This document shows, one piece after another, positions 11,553 through 23,614 of a stretch of 64,000 nucleotides of DNA. The position numbers and the translations under genes were made by a program. The stretch is from Limanda limanda. Lineage: Eukaryota > Chordata > Actinopteri > Pleuronectiformes > Pleuronectidae. Location of the stretch: positions 14,196,893 through 14,260,892 of the forward strand of contig NC_083641.1 of assembly GCF_963576545.1 (NCBI RefSeq). The letters run 5' to 3'. The stretch's first letter is position 1, and every line of letters starts with the position of its first letter. The notes under the pieces were generated by a model, which was given only the letters and a program-made list of their open reading frames with translations, was not told where the DNA came from and made no database searches.

Positions 11553-13354
11553 GTAACATATTTTCATATTCCCACATACTTTTTGCTTCTTTGAGGTGGA
11601 AATCTTGGGCCAAAGAAGTGTAATAGCAGTATTTTTCTCTGGGGCACAAGTTTAAACTAAAGTCACAGGACTCAGCTGTAAATATGTTTTTAAGTGCTTT
11701 TCCCGCCAGCAAAATAAAGTATTGTACTGTGTACTGAACATTGTCCTTATAAATTGACTTTATAATTATAATTTGGATTATTTACCACCAATAAATAGTA
11801 ATTTCTTTGGATGCAAATATTAAGTTTCTTGCCTGAAATATAATTATTGATATAACAGTAGTGAAAAACATTTGCTTGCCAGTAAATCATTAAAATAATT
11901 CCTAAATATACTGCAATAATTATATGCCATTATGCTCAAATTTGTATTGGAAATACCTCTAGGGGAAATAATAAAAGATATAAATGGGCAACTTTTAGGA
12001 GTTGTAGAAGTTTTACACTCACATCATTACAGTGGGAATATTTACTGCGTAGAATGAGCAGATTTAGCGACATACAGTTTGTCATTGTTGCTGACCTGAT
12101 ATATTAGATAAGATTTGTGTCGCACTAATTGCTTTACATTTTTCATCTATTGCTCCGAGACACCTAGGGGCTGTGGTGTGCTGCCAAGGGAAGAGCAAAG
12201 AAACAGTGGATTAAAAAAAACACCCCTGGAATGTTTCCAAATGATCTGTCAGCCATTTAATTGTAGGAATCCTTTATATACTGTGACAGAGGGATGAAAA
12301 ACATAGGACGTGGAGGGCGGTTGGCGATGGGGGTATTGCCTTATTAAAATGCTGGAGCAATATGAGGTTCATGATTGTGAAGATGGTGGTTATCTATGGC
12401 CTATGGACCTAAATCAAACTGCTACTAATATGATTAGATAATGATTAGGTGATTTTTTTTCCATCCTTAGCCCTCCGTCTATCTGTCTTTCGACCCGATA
12501 GCTTCTCTTCTCCTTCTTATGCGATCTCTGCCTCTATTTTTCATAATTCTTTTTTTCTATTTTCTGTTCCCGTTCTTTTCTTTCTCCCTTTCACCACGCA
12601 GTTCGGTCAGCAAGGTCTCTCGCTATGTCATTGTTATGCCACTCTTCTTTCATTTGCCCTGTCTTCCTCCCCTTGTCATTCTCAGCTCTCGCTCCCTCCT
12701 CACTCTTAGCAACACGATTCCCTCATGCCTTCCCTCCTATTATTTCCTGGCCCATCTGCAGCTCTCTCCCTCTCTCTCTTTTGCAGCGCTGTGGCTGGCA
12801 TGCAAATGCATCAGATTCTAATCTTAACTAAACAGAGTTTCCTCATTTTACAGCCGTCTCACAGGAGGACACTTGCGTGGGAAGAGCGGCTGGCCCACCA
12901 GGGCGTTGTGAGATGCTCTCAGCAGCTCCAGGGGTTAATTAAAAATCAATTCATCAAGTGGAAACAAAGGAAACAGGGAGGGAAGGGAATAATCTCCAAT
13001 GAAAGAGAGTGGCTTATTAAAATGCATTTACACAGTCAAAAAATGGAAAACACACAGGTTTTAACACACCTACCTGTCAAAATTAAAGTTGAATTGATAT
13101 TGAATTTCACTTTGTCCTTTAAACTTGAACCCAAGCCATGAGAGCACAATATTAATTACTTATTCCCCCTTCTTCACTCTATTTGAATGTGTCTTCTTCT
13201 CTCTTTACCCCCAACACTCCATCATGTCCCGTCCTCAACCCTATATAATATATTTCTCATTTCAATTTCTCGTCTTTCTGCGGCACTCCTTCCACTTATT
13301 CCCTTGATACCACTCACTCCCTTCTTCCTCCCACCTGTTTCCTTTTCCTCTTAG
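11553..13354 (+). other. Intron between exons F and G
   Basis: About 1.8 kb. The first half is AT-rich; 12450-12790 is a long pyrimidine-rich (CT) plus-strand stretch that gives overlapping Ser/Leu/Phe-rich spurious frames. No exon seen. Confidence 0.6.
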
Positions 13355-13523
13355 GTGATGGACAACTGGAGTGCTGGGTCTGGATCAGAACAGTCGTATG
13401 ATCTTGAGAGGTATTCTCCTCTCAGTGTGGATTTGAGTTCTAGACTTTCCATCACACCAGAACACACAAGCTGCGACGCACAGCGAACACGCCAAACTCC
13501 ATCAAATGACTCAGACCCAAAAG
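13355..13523 (+). CDS. Exon G of the unidentified gene
   Basis: A 169-nt exon after a strong pyrimidine tract ending CTCTTAG, with a GTTTGT donor at 13524. Phase 0 start, one nucleotide left at the end. It encodes VMDNWSAGSGSEQSYDLERY and a Ser/Thr-rich remainder ending SNDSDPK. Aromatic residues (W, Y, Y) in an acidic setting suggest a short linear motif region. Not recognised as a domain. Confidence 0.7.
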
Positions 13524-15146
13524 GTTTGTTAAAGACACAAAGTATTTGTTTGTGTACTTTTGCTTGAACTTTTGCATACCAACTGTTTTCTTCTCCTCAT
13601 GTTTTCCAACACACTGCATCAGAAAATTCCGTAGCTGCTTCTCCACGCTTCAAGAGATTAGATTGTAAAGATTACCTCTGTGTCCAACTTTTGCCGGGAG
13701 ATACTTTCCAATTTGCAAGTGTTATTCATATCACAAAGGCCTCATAATAGGATTTAGAACAAATACGTAAAAACGTAGAGCTTACAAGAGGGATGAAAAT
13801 GAGTTTTAAACCCAGAGGAGTGTTGGCTGCACGGTGGAAAACGAGAGATGGGGGACAACACGGATAATTTACTGCTGGTGGGTCCGAGGGGAGCGTTGAA
13901 AAGATTCCTTTTCATTCTGAGTTTGTGTGTGTGCGTGCCCGTAAGTGTGTGTGTCTTTGTCTGCACATACCTCTAAGACTACATGCTTCTCTTTTCTGAA
14001 TATGTGTAACGGTAGGTGTTGTTTCTTTCTTAAAGGTGAAGGTAGTGCAGCTTGAATCCTTCCCATGCTGACAGCGTAACTCTGAAAACCTATTGTGGGA
14101 GGTTTTTGTATTGTCATTATTCATGCTACTTTTGTTTTATCTCACTATATATTTATATTATAAATTCCTATCATTGCCCTTGCCTTCAGGCAGCTGCATA
14201 GACAATTTGTTTCACACTAAAATATTTTTTTCTCATTATTTCCGATGCCAAATTTCACCTTGAACTGCACCAGACAAAGACTGTTGTAACAAGATGGTTT
14301 TAAAATCATCTGACATTCACTGTGTCTGTTCGACCGAATAGCCTGTTGAGGAAAGTGCCCTGAGGTAAATGATAAATATCCTATTTCTGACTGCAGCCCG
14401 GGCATTCGGAATTATTTTTGAACGCTAATGATTTATAAATTGACCTTGTCTGTGAGGTGTGCACACTGTGCAGCACGGCTGATGGTAGTTGAGCCCGCGC
14501 CTCCAAATTGCATCAGAGTTAAAGTAATAATATCTGGATCCAATCAGATCCAATCAGATGCTGTAATTTGTCAAGCCACACAGTGCTCATTACACCTTGT
14601 ACTCTCGTCTAAGGCTTTGTGGTTAAATGCAATAAAAACAAAGGTTGCTTCTTGGATTCAGGAAACATTTCGTATTAATACTTTAATTATTTCTTCTGCC
14701 CAAAATGATTCCATCGTCATTTTCCCTTTATCAGGTCTAAAAGCTCAGCTCTTCTCTGTATCATTGTCGAGACTGTCTTAAATGAAAGAGGTCGAGCTTG
14801 AGACTCACACAAAAGCACCACCACTGTCCAATGCTCCATGCAGCCAGCCACTCGTCAAAACCTCACACTGTCTCGCCACCATCGTTAAAGCACCAAAGTT
14901 AATGAGAGAGAAAGGTTAGAGAGGAGGAATATCACCTTGACAACACTCCACATTCGTTTATTTCCCTCCATCCCTCCATCTGTCTCTTCTATTTTTCTCT
15001 TTTTTTTTCTTTCCAGGCAGGGCTGAGGTCCAAAAGGTTTTAATATGTCTCCTGCTCTCCCTCTCCACCTCTTTGTCCTCCCTGTCACCTGGTCAGTTGG
15101 AAAATGAGGTTGTTAGTGTGCAGTTTCTGTCTTGTGCGCATCCAGT

Positions 15147-15207
<61 letters not shown>
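15147..15207. repeat. (GA)n microsatellite
   Basis: Purine-only GA run broken once by GACA, about 60 bp. Confidence 0.95.
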
Positions 15208-15211
<4 letters not shown>

Positions 15212-15449
15212 TACTGGCAGCCACACAAGCTGTATGATGTGGTGCAAAGCAGACAAATTAATGAAAAGACAGGTAGACAGCCACCCTGACAAAAACAAAA
15301 GCCAAGATGAGAAAAAGACAGACGAGCAGACTGACAGAATTCTAGTGGTATCTATCTCTTGTATTTTCAAATTATTTTGTTTTGCAAAAAACTACTTCAA
15401 CCCTCTCAGTTTTCTGTTCATGAGTTGAGAATCTGGAGAACTGGTTCCT

Positions 15450-15533
15450 CTCCTCCTCCCTTCTCTCCTCCTCTCCTCCTCCCTTCTCTTCTCCTCTCCT
15501 CCTCTCCTTCTCCCTTCTCTCCTCCTCTCCTCA
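15450..15533. repeat. CT-rich minisatellite (TCCTCCTCCCTTCTC-like units)
   Basis: Tandem imperfect 15-25-base pyrimidine units (CTCCTCCTCTCCTCCTCCCT variants) directly repeated. Pure pyrimidine on the plus strand. Confidence 0.85.
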
Positions 15534-16310
15534 TTTCATTTGCAGCTGATTCAAACTAGCTAGTGGACTCTCCATCCAGTCGATATTATTAATTGATTGG
15601 ATAACCACTGGAGAGACAGAAGAAAATAGCAGTGATTGCATTGCAGCTGTCAGCATTAGCTGAACACACTTTTTAGTAATATTGCTTTGCTACAGATGCT
15701 GCTCCTGTTTTATTGAACCAAATATAAATGATTACATTTCATTTAAGGAGGAAATCATTCATTTAATACAATAAAACAGTTTTATTTTTTTAGTTGGTAA
15801 ACAGCCATGAAAAAAAAAACAAAAACAATATTCTATAATTGACAGAAGCTTATTCAAAAAGTTTTTCCATCCGTATATTCGATTCACTTTCTGGTTATAG
15901 GATGGTTTGTGTGTTTATCTTGTGCCGCTCTGCTTCCTGTCTCCTGATAGGGCCTGGGCACACATAAGTGAATCTAGCAGTAGCAAATTATAGCCTCCTG
16001 ATTCACTTTCAATCAGCGCAAGCGAGCAGGGGAAACAAAACTTTCGCTTCCTGTGGGGAAAACCATTTGCAGTGTGGCTTTGTGTGGAGGTTCCATTTCG
16101 ATTAACTTTTCCCTAACGATATTTGCTTCAGATTTCCGTATGTGAGACCGTGCCCCCAGTGGGTTCTGCTGGTTGGGGGCGTGACCTCTTAGGATCCTGC
16201 TTTGCCCGTCCACTCTCCTTAGCACCTCTTCCTCGTTCAAGCAATCATCCACTCCACTACCTGCAGCATTTAAAGGACTGGTCGGTTTTGGGCTTTTTGT
16301 TTGCTTAATG

Positions 16311-16560
16311 CAGGGGTCTTCAATGTTTTTCAGGCCAAGGACCCCCAAACAGGTGGAGAGATGGAGCAGGGACCCCCCACTATATATGTTGCATAAAATT
16401 GGGTTTTATATTAAACTGGGCCTAGTGCCATGTATAAACATAACTACCCTGATATTGTGCATTCAATACTAAGCTATTCAAATATTACACGGGTTCCTAT
16501 ATTCATGTTTTTAATTTAAACATGTGCAAGGTACAGGGTGGCCATGCCACTGCCATTTTT
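16311..16560. mobile_element. Interspersed repeat starting CAGGGGTCTTCAA, probable DNA transposon end
   Basis: The sequence CAGGGGTCTTCAATG, then TTTTTCAGGCCAAGGACCCC and a further GGGACCCCCC resembles the terminus of hAT-type non-autonomous elements common in vertebrates. It directly precedes the Tc1 terminus at 16568. The far boundary and a target duplication were not found, so the class is inferred. Confidence 0.45.
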
Positions 16561-16567
16561 AAACATA

Positions 16568-17700
16568 CAGTGGGTACGGAAAGTATTCAGACCCCTTTAC
16601 GTTTTTCACTCTGTTTCAGTGCAGCCATTTGCTAAAATCAAAAAAGTTCATTTTATTTCTCATCAATGTACACTCAGAACCCCATCTTGACAGAAAAAAA
16701 CAGAAATGTAGAAATTTTTGCTAATTTATTAAAAAAGAAAAACTGAAATATCACATGGTCATAAGTATTCAGACCCTTTGCTCAGTATTGAGTAGAAGCA
16801 CCCTTTTGAGCTAGTACAGGCATGAGTCTTCTTGGGAATGATGCAACACGTTTTTCACACCTGGATTTGGGGATCCTCTGCCATCCTTCCTTGCAGATCC
16901 TCTCCAGTTCCGTCAGGTTGGATGGTGAACGTTGGTCGACAGCCATTTTCAGGTCTCTCCAGAGATGCTCAATTGGGTTTAGGTCAGGGCTCTGGCTGGG
17001 CCAGTCAAGAATGGTCACAGAGTTGTTCCGAAGCCACTCCTTTGTTATTTTAGCTGTCTGCTTAGGGTCATTGCCTTGTTGGAAGGTGAACCTTCGGCCC
17101 AGTCTGAGGTCCAGAGCCCTCTGGAAGAGGTTTTTTTCCAGGATATCTCTGTACGTGGCAGCATTCATCTTTCCTTCAATTGCAACCAGTCGTCCTGTCC
17201 CTGCAGCTGAAAAACACCCCCATAGCATGATGCTGCCACCACCATGTTTCACTGTTGGGATTGTATTGGGCAGGTGATGAGCAGTGCCTGGTTTTCTCCA
17301 CACATACCGCTTAGAATTAACGCCAACAAGTTCAATCTTGGTCTCATCAGACCAGAGAATCTTATTTCTCATAGTCTGGGAGTCCTTCATGTGTTTTTTG
17401 GCAAACTCTATGCGGGCTTTCATATGTCTTGCACTGCGGAGAGGCTTCGGTCGGGCCACTCTGCCATAAAGCCCCGACTTGTGGAGGGCTGCAGTGATAG
17501 TTGACTTTGTGGAACTTTCTCCCATCTCCCTACTGCATCTCTGGAGCTCAGCCACAGTGATCTTTGGGTTCGTGTGAGATGTCAGACCCTGGTGGGTAGC
17601 ACACAACTTATCAAATCTTGGATGGATGGAGAAGGGCGGGTCATTCACTAACCAGAGGGTCAGTTCCAGAAGACCCATTCCGTGTGCCACAGCGCCCTAA
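16568..17700 (-). mobile_element. Tc1/mariner-type element, truncated at the transposase 5' side
   Basis: One terminus is seen: CAGTGGGTACGGAAAGTATT starting at 16568, next to a TA dinucleotide as expected for Tc1 insertion. The transposase lies on the minus strand. The matching inverted terminus is absent on the other side: past about 17620 the sequence changes into an unrelated retroposon-like repeat (to ~17830). The copy is therefore one-ended and chimeric. Confidence 0.85.
16782..17690 (-). pseudogene. Tc1-like transposase remnant, catalytic Asp lost
   Basis: 302-codon open frame. Tc1 transposases bind the terminal repeats with an N-terminal paired-type HTH and cut and join DNA with a DDE catalytic domain; full length is about 340 residues. 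Here the C-terminal ~265 residues are clearly Tc1-like: ITVAELQRCSREMG (end of the DNA-binding region), ILWSDETK (first catalytic Asp), HGGGSIMLWGCFS, and SPDLNPIEHLWRDLK (catalytic Glu). In the block normally of the form QxDNDPKHT this copy reads QQGNDPKQT, so the second catalytic Asp is Gly and the conserved His is Gln. The first ~35 residues do not resemble the family and come from adjoining sequence. The frame is open but should not be active. Confidence 0.85.
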
Positions 17701-17830
17701 CTCTCCCCTGACGGCCGAATGTGACTAATGTATAATTGAGAAAGGGCTGCACAGATGCTCTGTATGAATGTGTGTGTGAATGAGTGATTGTTACTGTAAA
17801 GCCCTTTGAGTGGTCATCAAGATTCAAAAA
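17620..17830 (+). mobile_element. Retroposon-like repeat fused to the Tc1 remnant
   Basis: Contains ACCAGAGGGTCAGTTCC (a decayed GGTTCGATTCC-like box), CTGACGGCCGAATG, GAATGTGTGTGTGAATGAG and TAAAGCCCTTTGAGTGGTC. In this order these are characteristic of a widespread teleost retroposon 3' region. Plus orientation. Only part is present. Confidence 0.55.
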
Positions 17831-18755
17831 GACCATTAACCTTTTAAACAGGGACAGAAAGTTGTATGCTGAAATAGGGAAAAAAAGGTTCAGGTCAAAC
17901 TAAAGCTGAAAATCATGTACAACAGATTCACAATTAACATAGTTAACCAAGTAAACACATATTTTCTGCAGCATTTAAAGTAATAAATCTTGAAAGATAA
18001 TGCAAACAACTCCTAAAGTTGCCTGAACTTTCTTGACAAACCGTCTGTCTGCACTAAGATGGAGCTGAAACAAACTTAATGCAACTGTTGATGCATTTTC
18101 AGGACAACACTGTACTGCAGGAGCTAGTATGGTATATGAGAATATCCGAATAGTGAGCAAAAGACAAGTAACAAAGGGAGTCAGACTTTTAGACGAGGGG
18201 GTTCATCCTACAGCAAAATAATAACTCAAAACAATGAACAAAAGAACTTGACGTTGGCTTTATATGATAGAAGAGCAGCAGAGTCTATAGATTAAAACCT
18301 CACTGAGCTGGATTGCGATGAGCTGAACAGAAGAGTGAAAACAAAGCAAAGTACAAGAGCAACATATTTATGAGAACTTCTGCAGCAGTGTTGGGACATA
18401 CTTTCAATATAGTGTTCTATTCCAAACAGAACAATAGAAAAGTTCTTCACACTGTTTGGCACCCAATAATTTATTTTAAATAATAAATATGTCGATCTGC
18501 AATATCTTTCTCAGCCAAATGTAAAAGCAGAGCACAGTCTCTTTGAGAGAGATTTAAGATTCCATCATTTCAATTTTAATGTTTTTCAATTCTTTCTTTC
18601 CTGTTCACTTGGACATTACGCAGTGTAAATATAATTTGTATACATCCTCTGAGAGAATTTACATTACAGTAACAACTGTACTAATCTGACTGGTAGTGTA
18701 ATGATGGCTGTTCTTTTTTAATTAGATTCTCTTTCTATATCACTCCTTCTTTTAG

Positions 18756-18920
18756 GATCAGAGTCCTGTGGACCGAGCAGTCGCCTCCGTACCAACACTG
18801 AGAGACAGCTTGTTTTCAGAATGATGGAGGACAGCAACATGCAGCCAACTGGAATTCAAATCTGCTCAAGCACAACTTCCAAGAGAGGAGAAATATCAGC
18901 ATATGAACCAGGAACATCTG
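18756..18920 (+). CDS. Exon H of the unidentified gene
   Basis: A 165-nt exon after CTTCTTTTAG with donor GTAAGTGT at 18921. Phase agrees on both sides (two nucleotides in, one out). It encodes a Ser/Thr/Arg-rich hydrophilic segment beginning SESCGPSSRLRTNTERQ and containing LVFRMMEDSNMQ. No recognisable domain. Confidence 0.75.
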
Positions 18921-19309
18921 GTAAGTGTATGTGTGTGTTCTCTCACATGCACGCTTGTGTGTGTTTGTGTTTTTGTTTGTGTACACGATCAGGCAGACTG
19001 AGCTCTAACTTTTACCAATTTACTCTCATACATACAGAACTCCATTTCCTACACAATTTATACACCTCAATTCTGCTCATAGCCACTCACTGTCTTGGCA
19101 CAGAACATGCAGGTTTCTTAAAGAGATTATACTGTATCGCTCTCAAACACTAACAGACACAAAAACACACAAACATATTTTACTCACACATATGTGGGAT
19201 TGGGAATCAGTCCAGGAATAATGCATATGTCTCCTCATTACTTCCTTCACTCCCAGAAAACCCTGCAGTAATCTGTTTATGCTGATACACACATGCATAC
19301 ATTTTCACA

Positions 19310-19436
<127 letters not shown>

Positions 19437-21087
19437 CGAAGAGAAAAGATGATGATCTGTTTTATTCAGAGATGTATCTTAGCAACCCACCGCTAATCAA
19501 TTCCCTTCCTCTTTCCCTCATCCTGTATTTCACTGTTAACATCCATGTTTAAATGTGGCAATTTCATTCCTCTACTTTTATTTTTACAGTCTTTAGCTCT
19601 GCTGTTTTCTTCATGAATCTTTCCTACTCTTTTGAGGCACAATCCTCGAAAATCCTTAATTTTCCTCTCCCTATTAGGTTCATTTGTAGTTGAACTCCCA
19701 AAGCAAATAGATTGAGGCATTGATGTCGATTCTCTGCTGACTTGACTTGAGGTTTTGTTAAGTTACTTAACACTAATGTCGGAATCTGTGAAAGCGCCAG
19801 GAGAGCTCAGGGCCTTTTTAAGATATTTAACGAGGATCTATTAGGCTCATTTACAGCTCAAAGGTTGGATTCTGGGACTCCACTATTAGCCAACAGCACA
19901 TGATTGATTTGAACTGATTGAAATATTCTCAAATGCATCAGTTCATTTTCAACAACCAGAATCCAAGGAGGAATGTGTATAGTTGAACTAGAAAATCATT
20001 TAATATAAAACAGCAGGATCATTACCTTAGTGTTTAATGGTGGATGCAATTTTCAGTCATTCAATGTAGTATATACATTTTTTGTTATATAAGCCGCCAT
20101 TAATTGATGTACATGAGGGAAAGTACTAAAATACCAACTGAAGTCGAAAACGTCAAGAAATACAAACACTAATGTTATGCTCTACTGCTGTTGCCAAGCA
20201 ATTGTAAAGTAAACCTGGACTATAGGTTGCTTGTATTGCTGTGTTGAACTGTTTGGAGAGAACTCGTTTTGTTAGGAGCAGATCCCTGTTCAGAGAAATC
20301 TGTGACTGTGACTGAAGTAGAAACAAAGTACAGATGCCTGAGCTCTTGTCTCAAAGCAATTACTTTTACATACATTTATACTGTATATACTCTGTATGAC
20401 TATAAGGAAAAGCTTTGTAAGTGTCAGAAGGAGACCTCAACATGTTTTCAGTATTTGTAATTCCTCAAGGGAACCTGTGCACAGACGTTTTGGCAGGTTG
20501 TGCGTGTCTTTGTGCAGCTGCAGTGTTCTATGTGACAGCGCTCTGAAGAATGCTTCTCACCAAAACATATGTGTTCTGACTCCCTTGTGCTTTTAATGAA
20601 CATCTTGAAATAGCTTTCTGCTCCTGAGGATCTTTTTCAGGGTGGAACTCCTTTTCAGGTTTACAGCTCTTGGGTTTTAAACATCATTCTAGCTATCATA
20701 CACTAAATCATAGGTGCTGGTAAAACTCACATTACAGAGTCATTTATCACTTGAAAAGGATCCATATGTCCTGAAGCTTGAATATATTGCACATACAGAA
20801 CATGCAAATGGAGAAAGATTGAAATCTGACCTTCCTTGAGGAGCCATTCGAGAGAAATCTAATTCTAATCTTCCCCTATAATTAATCCATTTAAAATGTC
20901 AGGTCTTCCAGGACATTAAATCTAGATATATGTCCTATTTGCCATGAAATGGAGGCCGATTAAAATATACGGGTTTGTGTATTTGTGAGTTAACGTGTTA
21001 GCAGCACTGATACTGCATTTATCATTCCCCATGCTGCTTGGTTTGACAGTGCTAAGCGGAGTTTCTGTACCAGGCACGGGGAGAGTG

Positions 21088-21112
21088 AGGTGGGAGGGAG
21101 GGAGGGAGGGAG
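21088..21112. repeat. (GGGA)n short repeat
   Basis: About six GGGA/GGAG units, purine-only. Confidence 0.8.
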
Positions 21113-21509
21113 AGGTAAAGAGACAATGCTAGATTGAAAGAATGAAAGACTTCATGCTGGAGCTGAAACTGGTTCGACAGCACGCAACAGAGGAATCAGT
21201 ATGCTGTACACGCACACGTACACACCCACACCATCATAGATTCTCAACGGGGGCCGCGATGTAATTTACAGTGAGCAGGTGGGGATGGATGTTCAATCTG
21301 ATTCAATTTGATGTAGCTCACAGTACAGTGGGATGAGACACCACCCGTTCCACTAACTGGGGGGACCGTTTCTGTCTCTCACCCTCGTTCTCTGAACCCT
21401 CTCCTGTCTACCTCTGCTCTTATCTGTTTCTCATAGCTCTCTGTGGCTCATACATTTATCCACCCATGTCATTACATATGTCTGGCTTCTTTTTTCATTT
21501 TTTATTCAG

Positions 21510-21809
21510 CGTCAAACTGGTCCAACAAGTCCACTCCAACTCTGTCTCACCCCACAACGACGACGACCCCGAGTCCCCTCCTACCACCTGTGTTCCCTTC
21601 CTCCTCTCAGTCTCCGCCTCCTCCTTGCCCTGCCTGCCGGTTTCGTCCCACGTCGGCCTCAGAATGGAGCCCAGTAGTTCGCCCATTGTCCCAGGCAGCC
21701 CAAGAAATCATGGACATCTGTCGACTGGACCAGACAGGTTGTGAGGACCCTGACCTGGACACAGACACAACTGCACACACGCTCCACGGCCTCGAGCAAG
21801 ACCTCAGAG
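21510..21809 (+). CDS. Exon I of the unidentified gene, Pro-rich then acidic
   Basis: A 300-nt exon between TTTTTATTCAG and GTACAG. Two starting nucleotides complete an Ala codon with exon H. The first half is Pro/Ser/Thr-rich (TTTTTPSPLLPP, SPPPPCPACRF) and the second half is more ordered: WSPVVRPLSQAAQEIMDICR followed by a Cys-Glu-Asp acidic stretch and a helix-like HTLHGLEQDLR. The second half is the other good candidate for a profile search. Family not recognised. Confidence 0.8.
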
Positions 21810-21990
21810 GTACAGACGCAAGCAATCAGCATAGATGGAAGTCATGCATTCAATCACATCACCATGGTGTGTTTTGATGAATGAACACCTTACTTTGCTT
21901 TTTATAATGACATCGAACAAGGAAGTGTTGAGGTGATAATGGTTTTAAAATAAGGGTCATGAGCTTGCCCTCCTTTCATGTCTATTTCAG

Positions 21991-22069
21991 AAACAGGGAC
22001 ACAGGCTTCATTATTTGCTGCAGTAAACAGTGGAAGACAATCGCAGCACGAGAATCACAGACTGACACG
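21991..22069 (+). CDS. Exon J (79 nt) of the unidentified gene
   Basis: Follows TCTATTTCAG and starts in the phase left by exon I. It reads ETGTQASLFAAVNSGRQSQH and on to LTR. Two donors are possible: GTGGGT at 22070 and GTAAAA at 22074. Only the first keeps the last exon in a frame with a short, protein-like, charged end; the second would read through the (AC)n repeat. I use 22070. Confidence 0.65.
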
Positions 22070-22289
22070 GTGGGTAAAACACACACACACCAAACCCACT
22101 CCCATCTTTACATTGTGGTTGCTCAACACACATCATATGCCACCACTGTAATGTATAATTACACCAAACTCTGTTAAGAATCTTGTGTGTATTAAAACAT
22201 TTCTTGCTGAATATTGGAGATAAAAGCAGATTTTAATGACTTCTGAGTCTTTTTCACTGATCCACAGTATCGCTTGTGATCTTGCTCGC

Positions 22290-22680
22290 TCGGTTCCTGG
22301 TCATTTAAAAAGAAAATTGGCTCCTGAAATTTTTCGGACTTTGCCTTTTCCATTTGAAGGACGCAGCAGGAGTCTGTCCAGGTCAGACACATTCACAATG
22401 ACAGGAACATTTCATGGATTGCACCTCTTCTTCATCATGAGATATTTGAGCTATCTCTAAGTTTTGTAACCGTCATATTTTGGAAACGTCAGAAACACTC
22501 TCCCATTTTCCAGAGGTTTTCATCCTGTATTCTCACATGGGCTCACCCAAACGTTTTCCGGACCTTCCTACTTGGACGGTGGAAATTGGAAAATGTCCAA
22601 AGCAACTTTGCATTCTCACATACAGGCCCTTCGGGAAATTTCACGAAAATGTTTGGACTTCAATGCATGTCTGAAAGAAG
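22290..22680. mobile_element. MITE-like repeat with a TTTCAGACATG-type end
   Basis: The segment around 22360-22420 (CGCAGCAGGAGTCTGTCC, AGGTCAGACACATTCACAATGACAGG, written here in two parts) matches 30500-30560 closely, and the right end GCATGTCTGAAAG is the reverse complement of the TTTCAGACATG at 30433. This is a short non-autonomous element present at least twice in the window. Left boundary approximate. Confidence 0.55.
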
Positions 22681-23484
22681 CTTAAGATTTGATAATCTGT
22701 CAGTTATGCACTGGAGATCGTACCCGCTCACCAAAGTAACATAGATCAAGAACAGAAGTTCAGGGTGAGGAGTGAGAAGAGAGCTGCTCCATTCTCTTTA
22801 TTCCAAGTCACTGAGCCCTCAAACTAAATTTTGAAGAGGCTATTTTAGGGCAAAAAGTTTTATAGTGTTGCTTAAATATGTCACAGTCTTAAGCTTTAGA
22901 ATAAGAGCTACAACTCTGGTTACTGTTTCAATTTCCATTCCCGTTTGATATCCTCAAAGACAAATTCACTCATGCCCTGTGAGGATCTGACTGTAGCCAG
23001 GGGACTTCCTGTTTCAAACTCTCATCTGTTTCCTTTCTCCATGAGAGGCATGTAATCCATTGCCCTGTACACATCCCTTCTCTCCTCTACCATACCAATG
23101 GTCACGATGGGGGGTAATCCCTCTTTTTTGTGCTCCGTCGATCTCGCTCTCTGTCGGATATGTGGAGTGTGTAATGAATCGTTAGCCAGCAGAACGACTT
23201 TAACTCTGACGACATGTTGGGTATCGGGGGCCCTAATGTGCTGCTTAATGTGTGTGTGTGAGATGGAGAGAGACGGCCTGTCAGTGTGCTTTTCTCACAT
23301 ATCAGAAACGGAGTGTGTTGGGCTGCGCTTTGTTGATGTTTTGTGTGTGTGCGTGTAATGGGCATAATCTGTGCTAGAGGCCTTGTGCTGAGCAGAGCCC
23401 TGTGAATATCACATTGAGATGTGTAATAACCGGATTACCACATACTACACAGAGGGCTCTCTAAATAGCTCCTTCCATCCTTCA

Positions 23485-23614
<130 letters not shown>

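Larger units (their letters stand above)
13524..18755 (+). other. Intron between exons G and H, containing several mobile elements
   Basis: About 5.2 kb with no further exon seen. It holds the (GA)n and CT-rich tracts at 15147-15533, the repeat starting at 16311, the broken Tc1 copy at 16568-17700 and the retroposon-like tail to 17830. Confidence 0.6.

Noticed and set aside
12449..12831. Ser/Leu/Phe-rich overlapping ORFs in the intron after exon F
   Set aside because: Caused by a pyrimidine-rich tract; all three plus frames are open, and none fits the splice phases.
22070..22075. Alternative donor GTAAAA at 22074 for exon J
   Set aside because: It would place the last exon in a frame reading through the CA repeat for about 80 residues; the donor at 22070 gives a short plausible end.
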